DNA of 64,000 nt from JAKANT01 sp035502095 (GCA_035502095.1 DATJUX010000029.1:1-64000); one strand, 5' to 3'; counted from the first letter of the stretch, positions 9,035 to 17,446 are shown. Made by a program: numbers and translations. The notes: generated from the sequence alone by a model not told the origin.

Positions 9035-9946
9035 TCAGGAGACCCGGCGCAGCGACTCGGTGCGCCCCGTCGACATCCCCCGCAACGGCGGCCTGGCGGT
9101 TCCCGGTGCCGCGGCCGGACCGTTCACCGGGTGCGACTGATACCGGCCCGGCGTCACGCCGACGACCTCGCGGAAGCAGGCCGTGAAATGGCTCTGGTCA
9201 AAAAAACCCGTTCGCTGCGCGACGTCGGCGATCTCGTCGCCCTGCCGTAGCAGATGGCGTGCCTGGCTGATTCGCAGCAACAGCTGGTAGCGGTGCGGCG
9301 TGCTGCCCACCACCGCCGCGAACAGGCGCACGAAGTGAAACTTGCTCAGGCCCGCGGCGGCCGCAAGGTCCTGCAGGCTGATCTCCCGCATGAAGTGTTC
9401 GCGCAGATAGGAGAGCGCACGTTCGATCGACGCCACGCGCGTGGCCGGTCCCGACGCGCTGACACGCGGCGCCTCGGCATCGATTGCAGCGACGAGATCG
9501 CCGAGCATGCGGGAGAGCGATTCCAGCCGGGCCGGCATCGAGATCGCACCGGCAGCAAGCAGGCTCTGTGTCTCGAGTCCGAGCGCAACCAGTTCGCCCG
9601 GCGCGTCGACGCACGCGAAACCTCTCGCCGCGAGCGAGCCGGGCCCGAGGCGGGCCAGCGCATCCTGGTCGAGGTGAAACGCGATGAAAGAATGTCCTTG
9701 CGCGCCCGCGGTCGTGGCATGCAGCCGCCGCGCGGGCAGGAGCATCAGCATCGCCGCACCGGCTGCATGGGAAGCGCCATCGGAGCCAACGTCGACGTCG
9801 CCGCGCAAGACCAGGCGAACTTCGACTTCGTCCTGCAGGACGATGCGGCGCGAGCGAGCCGGTTCATCACCGGCGAACACCTCGAGGCATGGTGCAGCGC
9901 CGAGGCGGAGGAAGGCGAGGCCATCGGAGTGATTCGAGTTCGGCAT
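9035..9946 (-). CDS. AraC-family transcriptional regulator
   Basis: The 303-aa protein has an N-terminal sensing domain and a C-terminal AraC/XylS DNA-binding domain at about residues 180-275. The first HTH is ISLQDLAAAAGLSKFHFVRLFAAVVGSTPHRY and the second DEIADVAQRTGFFDQSHFTACFREVVGVTPGRYQ. The start (ATG at 9946) is the first ATG that keeps a sensible N-terminus; no clear Shine-Dalgarno site precedes it. It converges with the SDR gene and lies back-to-back with the LysR gene, so it probably acts on this sugar-acid locus. The ligand is unknown. Confidence 0.85.
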   Translation of the reverse strand: MPNSNHSDGLAFLRLGAAPCLEVFAGDEPARSRRIVLQDEVEVRLVLRGDVDVGSDGASHAAGAAMLMLLPARRLHATTAGAQGHSFIAFHLDQDALARLGPGSLAARGFACVDAPGELVALGLETQSLLAAGAISMPARLESLSRMLGDLVAAIDAEAPRVSASGPATRVASIERALSYLREHFMREISLQDLAAAAGLSKFHFVRLFAAVVGSTPHRYQLLLRISQARHLLRQGDEIADVAQRTGFFDQSHFTACFREVVGVTPGRYQSHPVNGPAAAPGTARPPLRGMSTGRTESLRRVS

Positions 9947-10109
9947 CGGGTCGCCGAGACGCCGCTGGATCGCAATCGCCGCGCGGGTGCCGCTCGGCGG
10001 TCCTTGCGTCCGCTGGATGGCGCTCGTGTCTCCTGGTCGGTGTTTTCCTTGGCCCGGATTGTGCGCAGGGGAGATATATCGAACAAATGGGTTTTTCGGC
10101 ATCGGATAT

Positions 10110-10120
10110 AGTTTTTCCAT
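10110..10120. promoter_or_regulatory. Partial copy of the locus operator before the LysR gene
   Basis: AGTTTTTCCAT sits inside a short AT-rich palindromic stretch (TATAG...ATATAG, 10108-10124), about 22-32 bp before the LysR start. It resembles the AC-TTTTT-CCAATA core at 6775-6844 and 11159-11178. This is consistent with autoregulation, but the match is partial. Confidence 0.3.
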
Positions 10121-10141
10121 ATAGCTCGCCGGAGACAGTCG

Positions 10142-11122
10142 ATGGCACGGACCCGAGAGATTCCCTTGCTGCCGACGCGTCTGAAGATGCGCCAGATGGC
10201 GCTCCTGCTGCAGCTCGAGCAGAAGCGGTCGATCGTGCATGCCGCCGATGCGATCGGCATCTCGCAGCCCGCCGCGTCCAAGCTGCTGGCCGAACTCGAG
10301 GACGCCCTCGGCGTGCGTCTCTACGAGCGCCACGCGCGCGGGGTCGAACCCACGTGGTACGGCGAGATCCTCACCCGCCATCTGCGGTCCGCGACCTCGG
10401 AGATCCGCCGCGCCGAGGAAGAGATCTCCGCGCTCAAGTCCGGTCTCGCCGGCACCGCTTCGATCGGCACCGTGGTCACCCCCGCGACCAGCCTGGTGCC
10501 GCTGGCGGTGGCCGAACTCAAGCGCCACAGTCCACGGGTCCTGGTGCGCATCGAGCGCGATCACAGCGATGTCCTCGTGTCTCGCCTGCTGGCCGGGGCG
10601 CTCGATCTCGCCGTGGCGCGTGTGGGAGACACGTCGGAGCCGGGCGAACTCGATTTTGTTCCGCTCGGCGACGAACCGCAGAGCGTGATCGCGCGATCAG
10701 GTCATCCGCTCGCGCGCAAGCGTGGTCTGCGCATCGCCGATCTCGCGGAGCAGGCCTGGATCCTGCCGCCAGCCGGGACGGCGCTACGGGTCGAACTGGA
10801 CGCGATGTTCCTGGCCCATGGACTCGTGCCGCCACTGAACGTCGTCGAAGCGACCTCGCTGGTCGTCGCGCTCAACCTGCTGCAACTCAGCGACATGCTC
10901 GTGTCGCTGCCACAGGTCGCCGTGCGGCCGTTTTGCAAGGCGGGGCTGCTCACCGTGCTGCCGATCGAGATCGGCGTGCGCATGGATTCGTTCGGCATCG
11001 TCACGCGCAAGGGACGCACGCTGTCGCCCGGTGCCCAGGCCTTGCTCGCCGTCTTGCAGCAACAGGCTGCGCGAGTGCGGTCGACCGCCGCGCCACCGCG
11101 TCGCGCGCACCGGCGCCGGTGA
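10142..11122 (+). CDS. LysR-family transcriptional regulator (GbpR-like)
   Basis: This 326-aa protein has an N-terminal winged HTH at about residues 17-75: LKMRQMALLLQLEQKRSIVHAADA, then IGISQPAASKLLAELEDALGVRLYERHARG. The inducer domain starts at LAGTASIGTVVTPATSLVPLAV. The ATG at 10142 follows GGAG by 7 bp. The protein resembles LTTRs such as GbpR that control sugar or aromatic-acid uptake. It lies between the two promoter regions that share the 20-bp motif and is the simplest candidate to bind it. The C-terminal ~20 residues are unusually Arg-rich. Confidence 0.88.
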   Translation: MARTREIPLLPTRLKMRQMALLLQLEQKRSIVHAADAIGISQPAASKLLAELEDALGVRLYERHARGVEPTWYGEILTRHLRSATSEIRRAEEEISALKSGLAGTASIGTVVTPATSLVPLAVAELKRHSPRVLVRIERDHSDVLVSRLLAGALDLAVARVGDTSEPGELDFVPLGDEPQSVIARSGHPLARKRGLRIADLAEQAWILPPAGTALRVELDAMFLAHGLVPPLNVVEATSLVVALNLLQLSDMLVSLPQVAVRPFCKAGLLTVLPIEIGVRMDSFGIVTRKGRTLSPGAQALLAVLQQQAARVRSTAAPPRRAHRRR

Positions 11123-11158
11123 GCGGCGTGTTGCACGCACCTCGCTGACAACGCGCCA

Positions 11159-11178
11159 GCAACTTTTTCCAATACGCC
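11159..11178. promoter_or_regulatory. Second exact copy of the 20-bp operator-like motif
   Basis: GCAACTTTTTCCAATACGCC is the exact reverse complement of the motif at 6775-6794. It lies 91 bp before the MHS transporter start, just after the LysR stop. A perfect 20-mer with an AT-rich centre in two non-coding regions of a GC-rich locus is unlikely by chance. Confidence 0.6.
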
Positions 11179-11268
11179 GTCGAAGCGGCGCGGCGAGAAT
11201 TTTCGACCGCGCGCCCAAGCGCGTGCGCCCGCGAGTGCCGGAGCCAAGCCGCTGCGAGGAGACGTTCG

Positions 11269-12687
11269 ATGGAACATGGTCGCAAGGCGGTCCTGTCGGC
11301 AGCGCACGACGCAGCGAGTTTCGGCTCCGGCGGCGCGGATGCGCAACGCGCCGGCGTCACCACGGCCGACCTGTACCGCGCCGCCTGGGCCGCTTCGATC
11401 GGCAGCGCTCTCGAGTACTACGACTTCGCGCTGTACAACCTCGCCGCCGCGCTCATCTTCGCGCCACTGTTTTTTCCGTCGCAGGAACCGGGCCTCGGCC
11501 TGATCGCGAGCTTCGGCACGTACTTCCTCGGCTTCGCCATCCGTCCGGTCGGCGGGATCGTCTTCGGCGTGCTGGGCGATCGCTACGGCCGCAAGTTCGT
11601 GCTGATGGCGACGATCCTGCTGATGGGCGCCGCGAGCACGCTGATCGGTGTGTTGCCCACGTACGAGACTGCGGGCATGCTCGCACCGATACTGCTCGTC
11701 GGTTGCCGCCTGTTGCAAGGTCTCGGTGCCGGGGCCGAGCAGGCCGGCGCCGCGGTGCTGATGGCCGAATACTCGCCGGTCGAGCGGCGCGGGTATTTCG
11801 CCGCGCTGCCCTTCATGGGAGTTCTGCTGGGCACCGTCCTCGCGGCGGGGATCTACTTCCTTCTGGTGCGCGTCGAGGATATCTCGCAGAGCTGGCTGTG
11901 GCGCGTGCCGTTCCTGCTCAGCGTGATCATCATCGCGGTGGCGGTGTGGATCCGCTTGAAGTTGAAGGAGTCGCCGGCGTTCGCGAAGCTGGAGGCGCGC
12001 AAGCAGGTCGACCAGCATCCGCTGGCGCACCTGATGCAGAACTCAAAGACCGCCTTGCTCAAGGTGATCGGCCTGCGCATGGCCGAAAACGGCGGGTCGT
12101 CGATCTACCAGTCGCTGGCGATCAGCTACATGGCGACCGTGATGGGCCTCAAGGGACCGATCGGTCCGCTGGCGTTGCTGGTCGCGGGCGTAGGCGGCGC
12201 CGTGATCATCCCGATCGCCGGCATCCTGAGCGACAGGCACGGGCGCGTTCCCGTCTATCGCTGGTTTGCCTTCTATCAACTCGTACTCGCCTATCCGACG
12301 TGGTGGGTGCTGAGCAGGGGCGATGCGACGTCGAGCATCGCCGTGCTGTGTATCGCGCTCGCAGGCGTGTGGGGCATGTTCGCAACGCAGGGGGCGCTGC
12401 TCCCGGAGATGTTCGGAGCGCGCCATCGTTATGCCGGTGTCGCGACCGGACGCGAAGTCTCCGCGGTGATCGCGGGCGGCATCGCGCCGTTGATCGGCGC
12501 ATCCATGATCGCGTGGAGCACCGCGCACTACGGCGGCAAGGAAGGGGCGATCCTGTCCTGGATCCCCTTGGCCACATACGTCGCGATCCTGAGCCTGATC
12601 GGCGCCCTGACGACCTACGTCGTGCCCGAGACGCGGGGGCGCGACCTGGACGATCTGCGCGACGCGGGTCAGGAGACCGGGAACTGA
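11269..12687 (+). CDS. MFS transporter, metabolite:H+ symporter (MHS) family
   Basis: This 472-aa protein has 12 predicted transmembrane segments. It carries the MHS hallmark near the N-terminus (AASIGSALEYYDFALYNLAAALIFAPLFFP), the MFS loop GVLGDRYGRKFVLMATILLMG, and RLLQGLGAGAEQAGAAVLMAEYSPVERRGYF. Relatives include ShiA, ProP and KgtP; they carry organic acids, sugar acids or osmolytes with protons. The shared operator-like motif upstream links it to the gluconate/ketogluconate locus, so a ketogluconate-type acid is a reasonable guess. The substrate cannot be read from sequence. Confidence 0.85.
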   Translation: MEHGRKAVLSAAHDAASFGSGGADAQRAGVTTADLYRAAWAASIGSALEYYDFALYNLAAALIFAPLFFPSQEPGLGLIASFGTYFLGFAIRPVGGIVFGVLGDRYGRKFVLMATILLMGAASTLIGVLPTYETAGMLAPILLVGCRLLQGLGAGAEQAGAAVLMAEYSPVERRGYFAALPFMGVLLGTVLAAGIYFLLVRVEDISQSWLWRVPFLLSVIIIAVAVWIRLKLKESPAFAKLEARKQVDQHPLAHLMQNSKTALLKVIGLRMAENGGSSIYQSLAISYMATVMGLKGPIGPLALLVAGVGGAVIIPIAGILSDRHGRVPVYRWFAFYQLVLAYPTWWVLSRGDATSSIAVLCIALAGVWGMFATQGALLPEMFGARHRYAGVATGREVSAVIAGGIAPLIGASMIAWSTAHYGGKEGAILSWIPLATYVAILSLIGALTTYVVPETRGRDLDDLRDAGQETGN

Positions 12688-12735
12688 CCCGACGGCGCGA
12701 GTCGCGGGCCCAGCGCGGGAAGAAGCACGTGGGCA

Positions 12736-12796
12736 ACCCGCGCGGGCTTGGCGGCGCTTTGCCGCCGGCCCGCGGGGGTCTGCCTCACTCTTTTTT
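12736..12796 (+). terminator. Probable terminator after the MHS transporter
   Basis: A long GC-rich imperfect hairpin (CCCGCGCGGGCTTGGCGGC paired with GCCGCCGGCCCGCGGG, 12738-12775) is followed by a TTTTTT run at 12791-12796. The U-tract is 15 bp from the stem, so termination efficiency is uncertain. Confidence 0.4.
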
Positions 12797-12809
12797 ATTC
12801 GGTTTTGAG

Positions 12810-12865
12810 TAACATACAATTGATTTTGTTGCCGACTTTGACTACATTTATGTTATGTCAAAGTC
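12810..12865 (+). promoter_or_regulatory. hipBA promoter with nested inverted repeats
   Basis: A sigma70-like promoter has -35 TTGATT (12820-12825), a 17-bp spacer and -10 TACATT (12843-12848). This puts +1 at about 12855, the A of the hipB ATG. Two inverted repeats surround it: GACTTTGAC (12834-12842) with GTCAAAGTC (12857-12865), and TAACATA (12810-12816) with TATGTTA (12849-12855). The first dyad covers the -10 box and the start codon, the expected place for HipB autorepression. The block is strikingly AT-rich against its surroundings. Confidence 0.65.
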
Positions 12866-13226
12866 AAAGATGGTTTCCGCTTCCCTGCCCCCCGTCGCGG
12901 CCAGCGCGCTGCGCCAGCTTGGCGAGAATCTCGCCGTTGCCCGCATCCGTCGCAAGGAGTCCCAGCGCGCTTGGGCGCAGCGCATCGGCGTTTCGCTGCC
13001 GACGCTCATTCGTCTCGAAAAGGGCGACCCGACAGTCAGCATGGGCACGTACGCGAGCGCACTCTGGCTGATGGGACGTGTCCAGGCCCTGCCCGACGTC
13101 GCGGCGCCGGCCTCCGACCTGGCTGCTCTCGAAGTCGACGTGCGGCTAGCGCGCCAGCGCCGCTCCGTGCGCGCGCCGGCTTCGATCGCGGCGCGCCTGG
13201 GTCGCGCGACGCGAGGGCAAGCATGA
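12855..13226 (+). CDS. hipB: HipB-like XRE-family antitoxin/repressor
   Basis: This is a 123-aa helix-turn-helix protein. LGENLAVARIRRKESQRAWAQRIGVSLPTLIRLEKGDPTVSMGTYASALWLMG at about residues 22-75 is an XRE HTH. The C-terminal ~35 residues are Ala/Arg-rich. In hipBA modules the B protein binds operators in its own promoter and holds the HipA kinase in check. The stop overlaps the hipA start (ATGA at 13223-13226), so translation is coupled. No Shine-Dalgarno site precedes the ATG at 12855 or the in-frame ATG at 12870; the predicted +1 falls on the first ATG, suggesting a leaderless mRNA. Confidence 0.85.
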   Translation: MSKSKMVSASLPPVAASALRQLGENLAVARIRRKESQRAWAQRIGVSLPTLIRLEKGDPTVSMGTYASALWLMGRVQALPDVAAPASDLAALEVDVRLARQRRSVRAPASIAARLGRATRGQA

Positions 13227-14509
13227 TCGAGCGATACCGCGTCGCCGACGAACTGCATCTGTGGTGGCTGGGCGACCCCGCCAAGCCCGTATTCGTCGGC
13301 ACCTTGCGCCTGCTTCACACGACGCGCGGCGTCTCGCTCCAGTATGGCGACGCGTGGCTGCGTCACGGCTTTGCCCTGAGCGAGGACCTGCCGCTGACCG
13401 ACCTGGAGCACCAGCCCGTTCAACGTGACACCGCGGCGGGAGCAGTCGATGACGCACGCCCGGACCGCTGGGGCGAGCGCGTGATCCGGTTTCTCGACAA
13501 GCCGCCCCGGCTTTCATTGCTGGAATACCTCTACTTCGCCGGCGACGAGCGTTTCGGGGCGCTTGGAGTGTCGACGTCGGGCGAGCAGTACGTGCCGCAG
13601 CCGACGGCGTCGTTGCCGACGCTGCGCGATGTCGACGAAATGCACGAGTTGGTGCGCAAGGTGCTGGACAACGAACCCATTGCGGAAGCCAAGCGCCGCC
13701 TCATCGCCCCAGGCACGACGCTGGGCGGCGCGCGGCCGAAGGCGCTGATGGATATGAGCGGTTCTCAGTGGGTCGTGAAATTCGCCGATCCAGGAGACCC
13801 CACCGATGCGGGCCTCGTCGAGCACGCATGCATGACGCTGGCGGCGCAAGCAGGAATCCGTGTCGCGGAAACCCGGGCAATCCGGCTCCTCGACGGACAT
13901 GCCCTTGCCGTGCTGCGTTTCGATCGCCAAGGCAGTGGTCCCGGCTCGAAGCGCTTGCACGCACAATCGGCGCACGTGGCCCTGCGCGCCGAAGGCACTC
14001 AACCCGGATATCCGGAACTCGCGCAGCTGCTGCGCCGGCGCGCACCGGTGCAGGGAGGCGCCGCTCGACGTCAGATGCAGGAGTTGCATCGCCGGATGGT
14101 CTTCAACATCCTCATGGACAACACCGACGATCACGAGAAGAACCATGCATTGCTGATGAACGACAACCAGCACCTTTTGCTCGCGCCTGCGTTCGACGTG
14201 CTGCCGACCGCGCAGGGCCTCGGATACCAGCAGTTGCGCGTCGGCAAGGATGGCGCGGAGTCGACGCTCGAGAACGCGCGCTCGGAGGCCGCTTCGTTCG
14301 GCCTCTCGCCTTCCGAAGCGCACACGCAGACCGCGCAGGTCGCCACCGTGTGCAGTCGCTGGAAGGAACACTTTGCCGAGGCCGGCGTCAGCACCGACGA
14401 CATCGAATACCTGGCGCATTTCGTCGACCGTGAATTCCTGAAGGACCAGCGCGACGAACTGGCTGCCAGGAGCGCGCGGCGGCCGAAACCCGGGAGTCGC
14501 AAGCGTTGA
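13223..14509 (+). CDS. hipA: HipA-family Ser/Thr kinase toxin
   Basis: This 428-aa HipA-type kinase has an N-terminal Couple_hipA region (GTLRLLHTTRGVSLQYGDAWL) and a glycine-rich phosphate loop, APGTTLGGARPKAL, at about residues 160-172. The catalytic loop is FNILMDNTDDHEKNHALL, and the metal-binding Asp is in LAPAFDVLPTAQG. E. coli HipA phosphorylates glutamyl-tRNA synthetase and causes growth arrest; other HipA-type kinases hit other tRNA synthetases or translation factors, so the target here is open. It shares its start codon bases with the hipB stop. The C-terminus ends in a basic tail. Confidence 0.88.
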   Translation: MIERYRVADELHLWWLGDPAKPVFVGTLRLLHTTRGVSLQYGDAWLRHGFALSEDLPLTDLEHQPVQRDTAAGAVDDARPDRWGERVIRFLDKPPRLSLLEYLYFAGDERFGALGVSTSGEQYVPQPTASLPTLRDVDEMHELVRKVLDNEPIAEAKRRLIAPGTTLGGARPKALMDMSGSQWVVKFADPGDPTDAGLVEHACMTLAAQAGIRVAETRAIRLLDGHALAVLRFDRQGSGPGSKRLHAQSAHVALRAEGTQPGYPELAQLLRRRAPVQGGAARRQMQELHRRMVFNILMDNTDDHEKNHALLMNDNQHLLLAPAFDVLPTAQGLGYQQLRVGKDGAESTLENARSEAASFGLSPSEAHTQTAQVATVCSRWKEHFAEAGVSTDDIEYLAHFVDREFLKDQRDELAARSARRPKPGSRKR

Positions 14510-14543
14510 AGCGGATGCACTCGTCGGCGCACGGCGCGCACGT

Positions 14544-14568
14544 CCCCTCCCCGGCACGCGGGGAGGGG
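14544..14568. repeat. GC-rich intergenic hairpin repeat, copy 1
   Basis: A perfect 9-bp stem CCCCTCCCC/GGGGAGGGG with a 7-base loop (GGCACGC). A related element with the same stem core and a GGCAGCG loop lies at 27287-27311. It may be a dispersed REP-like element or a convergent terminator between hipA and the next minus-strand gene; no T-run follows. Confidence 0.5.
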
Positions 14569-14577
14569 GAGGGCCTT

Positions 14578-15033
14578 CTAACTCCTGCAACGCTTGGCGA
14601 AATATTCGCTCGCGGCGGGTCGAAGCATGCGGGTCAGCGCCTCCGGACCGCCACCCGCAAAGAGCAGTCGCGCGTTCGGCGAATCCGGCCCGGCGAGCAC
14701 GGCGCCCACGAGCGGCGCGACCGTGCCGAGGTCGAAGATCTCTTCGCGTCCACGCGAGCGGATGACGATTCGCTCCGCGAAGACCACGCGGTACGAGGCG
14801 TAGTCGTTGCCGAGGCAGTTCTTGATGTCGGCCATCGCCAGCGACACGTAGTCGCGCGCCGCAGTGGAGTCGTAGTCGCTTGCGTTTCGCATTTCCGGCG
14901 GCAGGAATGCGATCACGGTCGCCTTGTCCGCCGTCACGCGGACCGTGACCTGGGTTCTCGGCCCCGCAGGAGCAGCCGGGAGTGCAAGTGCAACGACCAG
15001 TCCCAGAAGCAGACGCGCCGCGGTGTTCTTCAT
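14578..15033 (-). CDS. Small secreted hypothetical protein
   Basis: The 151-aa product starts MKNTAARLLLGLVVALALPAAPAGP, a clear Sec signal peptide, from the ATG at 15033. The mature part has TQVTVRVTADKATVIAFLPPEMR, then a helical segment with DYVSLAMADIKNCLG, and ends ASEYFAKRCRS with a Cys that could pair with the earlier one. I recognise no family. It stands between hipA and a GntR-family gene on the minus strand and may share the latter's transcript (25-bp gap). Confidence 0.6.
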   Translation of the reverse strand: MKNTAARLLLGLVVALALPAAPAGPRTQVTVRVTADKATVIAFLPPEMRNASDYDSTAARDYVSLAMADIKNCLGNDYASYRVVFAERIVIRSRGREEIFDLGTVAPLVGAVLAGPDSPNARLLFAGGGPEALTRMLRPAASEYFAKRCRS

Positions 15034-15058
15034 GATCCGGACCGGCGATTCCGCGCGT

Positions 15059-15835
15059 TCAGGCCGTGCCCGTCGCCTGCACCGACGCCGTCGCGGCGCG
15101 CGGTTCCACCTTGTTCGGTCGTCCCGCTTCAACCTGGCGGTAATGGACGTTCGCGCGCGTCAGGTGCTCTCGCATCGCGCGCTCGGCCGCCTCGGGGTCG
15201 CGCGAGGCGATCGCATCGATGATGCGCTCGTGCTCGGCCAGCGTCAGCTGCTCGGCGCCGGGTGCACGGACGATCGACTGGTAGTACTCGGAGGCCCAGG
15301 CAAAAACGGCCTCGACGATTGCGGGCAGGATCGGATTGCCGCTGATACCCGCGATCTCGCGGTGGAACGCCATGTCCTTGGCGAGAAAGCCGTCGAGATT
15401 CGCGAGCGACGCCCGGTGCTCGGCGAGGCGCGCGCGCAGGCGGGCGATGTCGACGTCGGTTGCCTTCGTCGCCGCGAGACGCGCCGTTCCGACCTCGAGG
15501 AACAGGCGCGCGTCCTTCAGGTGCTCGAGCGTATCGGGCTGCGTGCGCAACAGGTGACGCGCGCCGCCGGTGACCTGCTCGATGAGCGCTTCGGCAGTTG
15601 GAACGACGACACGCGCGCGCTCCCCATGCGCGATCTCGACGATGCCCGAGCGCTCGAGCGCCTGCAGCGCCTCGCGCACCGCCGGACGCCCGACCGCGTA
15701 GGTCTCCATCAACTCGCGCTCGGAAGGCAGATGCGCGCCCGGCGGAATCTCGCCGTTGCGAATCCGCTCGAGCAGGCGGTCGAGCACTTCCTGGTAGAGC
15801 TTCCGGCGCGGAATCGCTTCGGTCGACATGCTCAT
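15059..15835 (-). CDS. GntR-family regulator, FadR/FCD subfamily (NanR-like)
   Basis: This 258-aa protein has an N-terminal winged HTH (YQEVLDRLLERIRNGEIPPGAHLPSERELMETYAVGRPAVREALQALERSGIVEI, residues ~14-68). An all-helical FCD ligand domain follows, with metal-ligand type residues in KDMAFHREIAGISGNP and LAEHERIIDAIASRDPEAAERAMREHLTRA. FCD regulators sense small acids or sugar acids. It is divergent from the MFS-apnO-oiaX-oiaK genes, and a strong palindrome overlaps the -10 box of that promoter, so it is the likely repressor of the cluster. Confidence 0.9.
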   Translation of the reverse strand: MSMSTEAIPRRKLYQEVLDRLLERIRNGEIPPGAHLPSERELMETYAVGRPAVREALQALERSGIVEIAHGERARVVVPTAEALIEQVTGGARHLLRTQPDTLEHLKDARLFLEVGTARLAATKATDVDIARLRARLAEHRASLANLDGFLAKDMAFHREIAGISGNPILPAIVEAVFAWASEYYQSIVRAPGAEQLTLAEHERIIDAIASRDPEAAERAMREHLTRANVHYRQVEAGRPNKVEPRAATASVQATGTA

Positions 15836-15937
15836 GACCTTATCACCTCATCATCCAAGTTTCAAATGACGAAACCCGGACGGATATGTTTTGAATCATG
15901 TACTTAGTCAGAAACTAACGTGATCGCGCGACCGTCG

Positions 15938-15989
15938 TTGACATCGGACTTTCAGAACACGTATAGTCATTATACCAGCTGGCGTAATG
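15938..15989 (+). promoter_or_regulatory. Promoter and operator of the apionate-type operon
   Basis: -35 TTGACA at 15938-15943, an 18-bp spacer and -10 TATAGT at 15962-15967 predict +1 near 15974. Over and just after the -10 lie GTATA-N5-TATAC (15961-15975) and a 22-bp dyad CATTATACCAG/CTGGCGTAATG (15968-15989, 9 of 11 positions symmetric). This is a classical repression layout, and the divergent FCD regulator is the natural ligand of the site. Confidence 0.65.
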
Positions 15990-16057
15990 AGCACATGTGT
16001 CGGCGGTGCAAGGCAGCGATGCCCCCAGAACCCGGATGTGCTCAGCCAGGAGACAAC

Positions 16058-17410
16058 GTGGAACTGGATTCGCAAGTCGAGCGAAGCGCCATCCGCAAGG
16101 TGTGCTTCCGCTTGGTTCCCTTCATTGCATTGATGTTCTTCATCAACTTTCTCGACCGCACGGCGATTTCCTTCGCCGGGCCTAACGGCCTGACCAAGGA
16201 TCTCGGACTGACCGCGGCGCAGTTCGGATTCGCCGCCGGTGTCTTCTTCGTCGGCTACATCCTGCTCGAAATCCCCAGCAACCTCGCCCTGCACAAGTTC
16301 GGCGCCCGGCGGTGGATGGCCCGGATCATGGTGACGTGGGGCATCGTCGCCCTGCTTTTCACCTGGATTGCCAGCGCGACCGAACTCTACTGGCTGCGCT
16401 TCCTCCTCGGCGTCGCCGAGGCTGGTTTTTTCCCCGGCGCGATCCTCTTCCTGAGCATGTGGGTGCCGGCGCGCCATCGCAGCAAGGTACTTTCGCTCTT
16501 CTACCTCGCGCAGCCGCTGACGATCGTCATCGGCGCACCGGTCGCCGCACTGCTGTTGCAGCAGCATGGCGTGTTCGACCTCGCCGGCTGGCGCATCATG
16601 TTCTTCGGCGTCGCCGTGCCCGCCATCGTCGTCGGCGTGGTCGCCTGGTTCTACCTCAGTGATCGACCCGCCGATGCGAAGTGGCTCACGCAGGCGGAGA
16701 AGAAGTGGCTGACCGACGCGCTGGCCGCCGAGGCCGATACGAAGACCGACGCGCACACCACGCACGCCGGCAAGGCGCTGCTCAACGGACGCGTATGGGT
16801 GTTGAGCCTCATCTACTTCGGCCTGGTCTACGGTCTCTACGCCCTCGCGTTCTTCCTGCCGACGATCATCGGCGGATTCGAGACGCAGTTCGGCACCCGG
16901 TTCGACGTCTTCGAAAAGGGCCTGATCACCGCGATTCCATATCTCCCCGCGGCCTTCGCGCTGTACTTCTGGAGCCGTGATGCGACACGACGCGGCGTGC
17001 GCTCCTGGCACGTCGCGTTGCCGGCCCTCCTGGGTGCGATCAGCGTGCCGGTGGCGCTTTATCTCGAATCGCCGGCGGCGACGGTGGCCGCGATCACGGT
17101 CACGGCGTGCGCCATCTTCTCTGCGCTGCCGAACTTCTGGGCCGTGCCGGCGCGTTTCCTGGCCGGTGCCGGCGCCGCGGCCGGCATCGCGCTGATCAAT
17201 ACGGTCGGAAACTTCGCCGGCTTCGCCGCGCCCTTCATCACCGGAGCGGTCAAGGACATGACCGGCTCGTACCACGTCCCGATGTTCATCGTCGGCGGCT
17301 TCATGCTGATCTCGGCCGTGGCGATGTGGTGGTTCGCCGGGCGCGCCGGCGAGAAATCCCCCGAGTCTCAACGCGGCGTGGCGATGCAGCCTCGCCCCGC
17401 CTACAAGTAA
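16058..17410 (+). CDS. MFS transporter, anion:cation symporter (ACS) family
   Basis: The 450-aa, 12-TM permease shows the ACS pattern: LVPFIALMFFINFLDRTAISFAGPNGLTKDLGLTAAQFGFAAGVFFVGYILLEIPSNLALHKFGARRWMARIMVTWG and RFLLGVAEAGFFPGAILFLSMWVPARHR. Relatives carry galactonate, tartrate, phthalate and other sugar acids with protons. The GTG at 16058 is chosen because AGGAGA ends 5 bp before it; the longer upstream frame crosses the operator. As first gene of the RLP cluster it probably imports the pathway's sugar or sugar acid. Confidence 0.88.
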   Translation: MELDSQVERSAIRKVCFRLVPFIALMFFINFLDRTAISFAGPNGLTKDLGLTAAQFGFAAGVFFVGYILLEIPSNLALHKFGARRWMARIMVTWGIVALLFTWIASATELYWLRFLLGVAEAGFFPGAILFLSMWVPARHRSKVLSLFYLAQPLTIVIGAPVAALLLQQHGVFDLAGWRIMFFGVAVPAIVVGVVAWFYLSDRPADAKWLTQAEKKWLTDALAAEADTKTDAHTTHAGKALLNGRVWVLSLIYFGLVYGLYALAFFLPTIIGGFETQFGTRFDVFEKGLITAIPYLPAAFALYFWSRDATRRGVRSWHVALPALLGAISVPVALYLESPAATVAAITVTACAIFSALPNFWAVPARFLAGAGAAAGIALINTVGNFAGFAAPFITGAVKDMTGSYHVPMFIVGGFMLISAVAMWWFAGRAGEKSPESQRGVAMQPRPAYK

Positions 17411-17446
17411 ATCCAAACCCAACCATTTACCGGAAGGAAACCAGTC

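Noticed and set aside
12810..14509. Recent mobile-element insertion carrying hipBA
   Set aside because: Only the promoter is AT-rich; the coding parts match local GC and there are no terminal repeats, integrase or target duplication.
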